Source: an uncultured Planctomycetaceae bacterium
Lineage (GTDB): Bacteria; Planctomycetota; Planctomycetia; Planctomycetales; Planctomycetaceae
Length of the DNA: 50,299 nucleotides
Direction of reading: 5' to 3'
NCBI GenBank assembly: GCA_937916515.1
Contig: CALFSX010000268.1
Location: 1 to 50,299 of the forward strand
Part shown: piece by piece, positions 45,448-50,299 of the stretch
How positions within the stretch are numbered: position 1 is the first letter of the stretch
How the letters are laid out: every line of letters starts with the position of its first letter
The notes under the pieces: model-generated
Database searches by the model: none
Told to the model about the DNA's origin: nothing
What the model saw: the letters and a program-made list of their open reading frames with translations, nothing else
Program-made: the position numbers and the translations under genes

Positions 45448-45741
45448 TTACTTGATCAGACAAACGATCAGACCAATAACAGCAGCACCTTCGATCATCG
45501 CCGCAACGATAATCATACCACCGCGAACGTCACCAGCAACTTCTGGCTGACGAGCCATGCTTTCGAAAGCAGCTGAAGCCAGCTTGCTGATACCCAGACC
45601 AGCACCGATAACTACCAGACCCGCACCGAAGGTTGGAGTCAGGTCGATCAGTGGCTGAGCAACGTCCTGAGCCATGGCTGAAACAGAAGTCGCCAGAAAT
45701 GCACCAACCACCAGCATGGCAAGCTTGAAGAACCGATTCAC
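45448..45741 (-). CDS. atpE: ATP synthase F0 subunit c with N-terminal signal sequence
   Basis: 97 residues with a GTG start and a strong GAGGAG site upstream. Residues 1 to about 24 look like a signal peptide (LAMLVVGAFLATSVSAMAQ), an addition seen in some bacteria. The two-helix hairpin has the RQPE polar loop and ion-carrying E84 in AMIEGAAVIGLIV. A Na+-type Glu-Ser/Thr pair is missing, so proton use is the better guess. Forms the rotor ring. Confidence 0.96.
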   Translation of the reverse strand: MNRFFKLAMLVVGAFLATSVSAMAQDVAQPLIDLTPTFGAGLVVIGAGLGISKLASAAFESMARQPEVAGDVRGGMIIVAAMIEGAAVIGLIVCLIK

Positions 45742-45842
45742 AGGATAACTCCTCGTTTTTTTGTGTGCTTAAGACACTCAGTTGAAAGCCTCGCTACAAC
45801 AAAAGAGCGAGTGATATTAGTTAGCCAAATTCTTGGCGATTT

Positions 45843-46742
45843 TCAATGCTTGTGAACTGAACCAGCAATGAAGATTGTCGCCAGAAAACTGAACACATAA
45901 GCCTGCAGCACGGCCACAAGCAACTCAAGCAACCCAATTCCGATTTGACCGGCGACACTGCCAACAGTGACAACACCCCACAAAGCGGTACTTTCGTGCG
46001 AAGCCTGAGCAATAAAGGCCAACATCACGCCCAAGGCCGTGTGTCCACCCATTATGTTTCCAAAAAGTCTTAGAGCCAAAATGGCGTGTTTAATCAGAAA
46101 ACCCAGCAGCTCAATCACGAACATTAGTCCGCCCAACGCCAGTCCTCCAAAACCGCCGACTCCTGTATCAGGAATCAGGTTTCCAAAGAAACCGCCGACT
46201 CCCATTACGTTAACACCAAAGATAAACGTGGCTGCCATGGCGGTACCCGCCAATGCGAACGTCACGTTAGGATTGCCAGTTGCCGAACCTAGAAAAGGCA
46301 GAGCGCCCAACAGGTTGCAGATCAACACATAAAAGAAGCAGCTCCAGATAAACGGCAGATACTTATCCGCCGCATGACCTGAATGGGCGGCAACTGCGTG
46401 ACCATGACTTTCGCCATGTGCACCGTGGCTATCTGAGTGGCCATGATCATCATGATGGTGATCGTCACCAATTGTGGGGCGAACAACTTCGTCCCGAATA
46501 AACAGAGCCAACGCTTCCCAGAAATTCCAGAAACGTCCTTTCACTGGTTCGCCGGACGCAGCACGTTTTGCGACGCCTCGAAAAACGAACAGCGTGAACG
46601 CAGCCGCAACCACCTGCAACACCATAAATTTGGTGAGTTGGAATCCAAACAGGTTCGGCAACTCGACCTTCAAACCCATGGGCAGTTCGAAGAACGGAAA
46701 GTCCCGTACGTGATGGAAATTATCTGTGTGCTCTGCACTCAT
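45843..46742 (-). CDS. atpB: ATP synthase F0 subunit a with His-rich loop
   Basis: 299 residues. The proton-path Arg is in HAILALRLFGNIMGGHT, and the last helices (IGIGLLELLVAVLQAYVFSFLATIF) are standard. Between the first helix and YLPFIWSCFFYVLICNLLGALPF there is an about 35-residue insert dominated by His, Asp and Gly (DDHHHDDHGHSDSHGAHG...). In the accepted topology of subunit a this loop faces the cytoplasm. Subunit a forms the half-channels next to the c ring. Confidence 0.95.
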   Translation of the reverse strand: MSAEHTDNFHHVRDFPFFELPMGLKVELPNLFGFQLTKFMVLQVVAAAFTLFVFRGVAKRAASGEPVKGRFWNFWEALALFIRDEVVRPTIGDDHHHDDHGHSDSHGAHGESHGHAVAAHSGHAADKYLPFIWSCFFYVLICNLLGALPFLGSATGNPNVTFALAGTAMAATFIFGVNVMGVGGFFGNLIPDTGVGGFGGLALGGLMFVIELLGFLIKHAILALRLFGNIMGGHTALGVMLAFIAQASHESTALWGVVTVGSVAGQIGIGLLELLVAVLQAYVFSFLATIFIAGSVHKH

Positions 46743-46818
46743 ATGAAATCAGAAAGCGTTCCAGCTGTAATCTGAAGTTGAATCGGTTTGGAATAGTTGC
46801 CGAACGAAGCCGACGTCA

Positions 46819-47205
46819 CTACCCCTTAAATTGACTCTGTAGAACACGAACTTCAATGATCAGTGCCAGGCAATAAAAGCCCATCACCCATCCATAGAAT
46901 TCTGCAATCCCCAATTCGGGGTGCAGCCACTTTGTCAGCAACACAACGGCCACCACGGAGGTGAATCGGACTGTCATCTGAGCCAGCATCTTGTCAATGT
47001 CGTTACGGAAGATACTGAGTGTTGTCAGGAACACAACCAGCCACCCCGGTATGAGACAGCAGATTGCCGCAATTGACAACCACTTAACCCCGACCTCTCC
47101 ATTCATCGCCCTGGCAGGCCAAAAACAGATCGCCCATCCCGCCGCAATTGCAACCGTCAGAAACAAAGCCGGACTTCGTAATTTTTTCTTATCTTCGCCG
47201 CTCAC
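46819..47205 (-). CDS. ATP synthase subunit I-like membrane protein
   Basis: 128 residues with four hydrophobic helices (ALFLTVAIAAGWAICFWPA, WLSIAAICCLIPGWLVVFLTTL, VRFTSVVAVVLLTKWL, FYGWVMGFYCLALIIEV). By position, second in the atp operon before atpB, and by topology it corresponds to the AtpI/UncI group that helps c-ring assembly or Mg2+ uptake. Sequence similarity to AtpI is weak by eye, so I leave the symbol blank. Confidence 0.75.
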   Translation of the reverse strand: MSGEDKKKLRSPALFLTVAIAAGWAICFWPARAMNGEVGVKWLSIAAICCLIPGWLVVFLTTLSIFRNDIDKMLAQMTVRFTSVVAVVLLTKWLHPELGIAEFYGWVMGFYCLALIIEVRVLQSQFKG

Positions 47206-47239
47206 TCTTCTGGCTTATCACCCTTTTGGTTTTGTTCAA

Positions 47240-47533
47240 TCAGCGAGCTTCACTGTCCGGCTTTGCCTTTTCCAGTTCTTCTCGCTTCTGTTTTGAACGC
47301 CGATCCAGTTTCAACAAAAACTGCTTTAAGGAAACCGCCGCCAGAAGGCAACCGACTACCAACCCACAGATCGTCAAAACGGGAGTCCAACGATACTTTG
47401 AATCCAACCAAAAGCCGCCTCCCGCAAAAACTGCGATTGATAAGACAATCGACATCACTTCGTGAGAATCTCGATACGCCTGAGCAATCCCACTGGTGCT
47501 TCGACGGCGTTGTGAAGTTCGGTCGTCGACCAT
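47240..47533 (-). CDS. atpZ: AtpZ/AtpI-family F0F1-associated membrane protein
   Basis: 97 residues. After a polar Arg/Ser-rich start there are two helices (MSIVLSIAVFAGGGFWLDSKY and VLTICGLVVGCLLAAVSLKQFLL) with the FxGxWLD motif typical of the AtpZ/AtpI family, then a charged Lys/Glu tail. First gene of the atp operon. The operon promoter should lie just upstream (above 47533) but no clear box stands out. Confidence 0.85.
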   Translation of the reverse strand: MVDDRTSQRRRSTSGIAQAYRDSHEVMSIVLSIAVFAGGGFWLDSKYRWTPVLTICGLVVGCLLAAVSLKQFLLKLDRRSKQKREELEKAKPDSEAR

Positions 47534-48011
47534 TTTCGCTCCGCCTTTCCGCTGCCAGCTAAGTCACTCAAGTGAGTTCTAAACTTCGGCTGCGGGAGCA
47601 TAGCCGCGCGTTTTCATGTTTCAAAGCGGCGATCTAATGTGATGTTCATTTCCCACAAACGGGAGCTTTAAATCCCGTGCCTGGCACAATATCGAGCCCG
47701 AATACTTTACCTCACTTGCTAGACCGCGTTCGCCGCTGCAACGCAACCTCAATGAATGCCTGCATCCATACAGCTCAAGCCGCCCATGAACCTCAAGAAC
47801 TGATAAGTCGCCCTGATGCTAACGCAGCAGCAGATAACAATGAAACAACTTCCCCCAAGGTTCAAGAACCCCACAAACCAGTCGTCCCAATTGATGAGGC
47901 AACGCCTGCACAGCGAAGCCGCTTATCACAATCGACGTCCATCAAGAGAATTTGAATTTGCTGCACATGTCGCGGCAGGGGGCCAGTTCTTACGGCATCG
48001 CGATTCCAGCC

Positions 48012-48071
48012 AGGAAGCAGTCCCGAGATAACTTCCGGATCGCTGTAGCGAAACTCTTTCGGGGCAGGTCC
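48012..48071 (+). repeat. R3 direct repeat, first copy
   Basis: Its best-conserved 44 nt (48028-48071) match 48185-48228 at 41 positions, with weaker similarity continuing leftward. It contains the small palindrome TCGCT-GT-AGCGA and the CTTTCGGGGCAG block. In the reverse frame both copies read Asp-Leu-Pro-Arg-Asn/Lys-Ser-Phe-Ala-Thr-Ala-Ile, probably an artefact of the repeat. Confidence 0.8.
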
Positions 48072-48169
48072 TTAAACCACAGATGACACGCTCGGGTGCG
48101 TTTTGGCTTTTGCAATTTTATCCGTATCCATCTGTGATATCTGTGTGCCAAAATTAATGCGTGGCATTT

Positions 48170-48228
48170 AGGAACAGTGCAGAAATAACTTCTGGATCGC
48201 TGTAGCGAAACTGTTTCGGGGCAGATCC
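48170..48228 (+). repeat. R3 direct repeat, second copy
   Basis: Second copy in the same orientation, 157 bp after the first, ending about 205 bp before the tRNA-Arg 3' end. Three substitutions and one indel separate it from the first copy. Confidence 0.8.
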
Positions 48229-48434
48229 GAGGAACATCGCCAACACAGTGTGGTGGCAACTTTCGCCTCGCAGCTTTGACATAGCAGCCGGGCGAGACGG
48301 TGAACCAGTTGAAACAAGGTGAGTGGATTAGCGGGCGATGTCACCCCAACTTGATTCTGGCACGCAAAGCCTGAAAAGAGCGGGGCAGCGGAGCAATCGG
48401 GATGCTCAACGACGGCCTTCAAGCAAAAAGAAAA

Positions 48435-48508
48435 TACGCCTGATTGGATTCGAACCAATGACCTGCGGTTTAGAAGACCGCTGCTCTATCCAGCTGAGCT
48501 ACAGGCGC
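48435..48508 (-). tRNA. tRNA-Arg (anticodon TCT)
   Basis: 74 nt. The acceptor stem GCGCCTG pairs with CAGGCGT (last pair G-U), discriminator A. The D-arm contains TAGCTCAGCTGGATAGAGCA, the anticodon loop is CTTCTAA with anticodon TCT (reads AGA/AGG), and the T-arm is TTGGTTCGAATCCAA. CCA is not encoded. The mature 5' end is at 48508. Confidence 0.96.
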
Positions 48509-48635
48509 TTATCTCTAACACTGACACTTCGACTAGTGTTTTTGCTTGTTTTTGACTCGTTTCCATCTCAGTCATGTCGTGGCTGAATAGAGCCCGACGG
48601 ACCTGCGACACCCAACCATCCATGGAAACACCTCA

Positions 48636-49792
48636 ATGGCCAAGTCAGACAAGCTACGCAAACCATACCCGGAATTCCCGCTCTTCCCTCACTCAAATGG
48701 CCAATGGGCCAAAAGATTCGGGGAAAACCTCACTACTTCGGAAAGTGGGACGATCCAGACGCTGCCATCAAACGATTCAAAGAACAGGTCGATGACCTCC
48801 ATGCAGGACGCAAACCTTATCGGCCCGACACCACGACACCTGTAATTATTCTCGCCGACGTCGTCAATGTTTTCCTAAATGCCAAAGCCGACCAACGCGA
48901 CGCTGGAGAAATCACCGCACGACACTGGCAGGACTACTACGAAACTTCGGCACATATCATCAAATTCTTCGGACGTGCGACACCCGTTCGACACCTCAAA
49001 CCAAGCGACTTCACCCAACTACGAGCATCGTTCGCCGAACGCTGGGGACCGACTAAGCTCGGAAACGAAATCCAGAGAATACGAACCATCTTCCGCTGGG
49101 CCTATGAAACCGACCTAATCACGACGCCAATGAAATTCGGGCCAGACTTCAAACGCCCCGCCAAGGCTATCTCACGACGCGCACAGCTCGAACGACAAGC
49201 CATCCACGGAACACTGGACTTCAACGCCGCTGAACTCACCAGCCTGCTCGCTGAGGCCTCCGGATGGCTCAAGGCCTGTATTCTCCTCGGAATCAATGCA
49301 GGCTTCGGAGCCGCCGACTGTGGACGCCTCCGGAAGCAAAACGTCGACTTCGTCAACGGCTGGTATGACCTACCACGGCGCAAGACCGCTGTTCCCCGCA
49401 GATTCTACATGTGGCCGGAAACACGTGAAGCCATCGCCGCTGCCATCAACGCCAGGCCGACACCCACAAACCCCGCCAATAAAGACCTTTGTTTCCTCAC
49501 CTCACACCGCAGGCCCGTCTGGTGGGAATCCACCAAAGGCACAAAAACCGATAGCGTCGGAAAGGCCTTCTCTAAGCTGTGCGTCAAGCTCGACATAAAA
49601 AAGCCCGGTCGAAGCTACTACGCCCTGCGCCGTACCTACGAAACCATAGCCGGAAATTCGATGGATCAAATCGCTGTGAACTTCGCCATGGGCCACGCCG
49701 ACACTTCCATGGCTGCTGTCTATCGCCAGGGAATCGATGAATCCCGGTTGGTCAATGTCGCCATGCATGTCCACAAATGGCTGTTCAGTTAA
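48636..49792 (+). pseudogene. Tyrosine recombinase/integrase with a frameshift near its 5' end
   Basis: The main frame runs from an ATG at 48704 to 49792 (362 residues). The missing N-terminus is in another frame: from 48636, MAKSDKLRKPYPEFPLFPHS leads into GQWAK, and the sequence continues as KIRGKPHYFGKWDDPDAA in the main frame. The switch lies at the A-run 48711-48714; one more A would join the two parts. Residue numbers refer to the 48704 frame. The catalytic domain has R309 (YALRRT, with Tyr in place of the box II His), H331 (GHAD) and nucleophile Y340. The first catalytic Arg of box I is replaced by Gly (INAGFGAADC, G202), as I recall from other planctomycetal integrases. It may be a decayed gene, a sequencing error in a homopolymer, or translation may begin at 48704. 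It lies beside tRNA-Arg but on its 5' side. Confidence 0.8.
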
Positions 49793-49837
49793 CGCTCAGG
49801 CTCAGTCATAATGCCACCGAGCAGGCCAGAAAAACGC

Positions 49838-49855
49838 CCGCGCAGGTCTGCGCGG
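49838..49855 (+). terminator. Possible terminator of the integrase gene
   Basis: Perfect 7-bp stem CCGCGCA (49838-49844) / TGCGCGG (49849-49855) with a GGTC loop, preceded by AAAAACG and followed by CCTCTCATTTT. The T-run is delayed, so termination strength is uncertain. Confidence 0.5.
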
Positions 49856-49999
49856 CCTCTCATTTTCCTACGATTGCCCCGTCACGGACCATGGCTGGAT
49901 GTCTCAGACACATTGCCTCTGAGTAGGCGATTCACAGGAACTTAGCTCAGTTTAACTGGCAACGGATTGCCATTCTGAGCAACTCCGTTAAGTCGTCGT

Positions 50000-50016
50000 C
50001 CCTGAAAAAGTCAGGG
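50000..50016 (-). terminator. Hairpin downstream of the transposase
   Basis: Stem CCCTGA (50000-50005) / TCAGGG (50011-50016) with loop AAAAG, 50 bp past the transposase stop. It may be its terminator or part of the insertion-sequence end; no T-run follows on the minus strand. Confidence 0.35.
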
Positions 50017-50065
50017 CTGTCTTGACACGCGGAATTTGGATGATCGCGATGGGCCGCTCTTAGTG

Positions 50066-50299
50066 TCAGGCGGTGGCAATGGCGAGTCGCTGTGTGCTGC
50101 TTTGCAGTGAAATGCGGGACTCAAGCTGCGTGATAAGCCAGAATATCAGCGCATGCGCAATCGCGCGCAGCAGCTTCTGTAAGTTTGATCCGGCGGCGGT
50201 CAGAACCGCGTTCATGTGGTCACCCGACAGGCCCTTCAGAAAACTGAAGTTCCGTAGAATTAGTGGGCGCGGGTTAAGGATATTTGAGACAGGTCTTCT
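50066..50299 (-). mobile_element. IS5-like transposase, C-terminal part, cut by the window edge
   Basis: An open frame with no start in the window runs from the right edge to a TGA at 50066-50068 (77 codons). Its translation includes LRNFSFLKGLSGDHMNAVLT and AAGSNLQKLLRAIAHALIF, the form seen at the C-terminus of IS5-group DDE transposases (Lys-Gly, Gly-Asp...Asn, then a Leu/Ala-rich helix). The catalytic Asp/Asp/Glu residues would lie outside the window. Family assignment is by memory of this pattern. An insertion next to an integrase is consistent with a mobile-element boundary at this end. Confidence 0.75.

Larger units (their letters stand above)
47534..48434. other. 900-bp spacer upstream of the atp operon, no gene
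   Basis: No coding frame supported. Structure present: a hairpin ACGGGA (47659-47664) / TCCCGT (47673-47678), the palindrome GTGCC-T-GGCAC overlapping it, the R3 direct repeats, and CACAGATG/CATCTGTG arms between the R3 copies. The atp promoter is expected near 47534-47600. Confidence 0.5.
49793..50065. other. Spacer between integrase and transposase
   Basis: No gene supported. It contains two hairpins, listed separately. The left end of the insertion sequence should lie here, but its terminal inverted repeat cannot be identified without the other end. Confidence 0.45.

Noticed and set aside
48012-48228. CRISPR array
   Set aside because: Only two repeat copies, of about 59 bp, with a 98-bp gap; no regular spacers and no cas genes.
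48711-48714. Programmed ribosomal frameshift in the integrase
   Set aside because: A run of four A with the zero-frame codons GCC AAA is not a good slippery heptamer; gene decay or sequence error is more economical.
48435-49792. tRNA-Arg as the attachment site of the neighbouring integrase
   Set aside because: The integrase is on the 5' side of the tRNA and no duplicate of the tRNA 3' end is visible in the window; possible but unsupported.

Overview
The window looks like a chromosomal segment of a marine-type planctomycete. The signs are a Ser/Thr kinase with the N-terminal helical region common in planctomycete kinases, a Sco1–DUF420 fusion, DUF3467 and DUF3500 proteins, a planctomycete-style tyrosine recombinase, long intergenic spacers and abundant dispersed palindromic repeats. 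A Fuerstiella-like genome would fit, but genus assignment is a guess from memory, not from a search.

Layout. 1-5 kb: a Tat-exported intradiol dioxygenase, then three genes read leftwards: a small CxxC membrane protein, the Sco1–DUF420 fusion and a TlpA-like thioredoxin lipoprotein. The last two are envelope redox and copper-handling functions linked to respiration. 6-11 kb: kinase with a C-terminal FHA-like domain and membrane anchor, csrA behind a possible sigma-54 promoter, and an exported S41/PDZ protease. 11.6-21 kb: leucyl aminopeptidase, a protein with two DUF3467 units bracketed by inverted repeat copies, a HIT hydrolase, a DUF3500 protein, a pair of M16 peptidases (one without and one with the zinc motif) and mannose-1-phosphate guanylyltransferase. 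20.7-27.1 kb: a translationally coupled pair made of a soluble M48 metallopeptidase and a 1726-residue protein that joins a degenerate kinase C-lobe, DUF4011, an SF1 helicase and a Vsr-like nuclease. This is the best candidate for an undescribed, possibly defensive, system. 27.6-38.8 kb: an anchored hypothetical protein, a cyclophilin lipoprotein, a coupled NifV/LeuA-like plus NifS-like pair, cobalamin adenosyltransferase, a DUF952 protein, a large unknown membrane protein, a rhomboid protease and a small hypothetical protein. 38.9-47.5 kb: a complete F-type ATP synthase operon read leftwards (atpZ, subunit-I-like, atpB-E-F-H-A-G-D-C) with a terminator and one small gene after it. 48.4-50.3 kb: tRNA-Arg(TCT), a frameshifted tyrosine recombinase, and the 3' end of an IS5-like transposase running off the right edge.

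Three repeat families are woven through the spacers. R1 (about 130 bp, ending in a CAAGGGC/GCCCTTG hairpin) has four good and two degenerate copies. R2 (50-85 bp, core stem CCGGGGTT/AACCCCGG) has five copies, one carrying a compensatory base-pair change. R3 is a pair of roughly 59-bp direct repeats near the tRNA. Translated R2 copies give recurring false short ORFs. All functional calls rest on motif recognition by eye; no database search was run.
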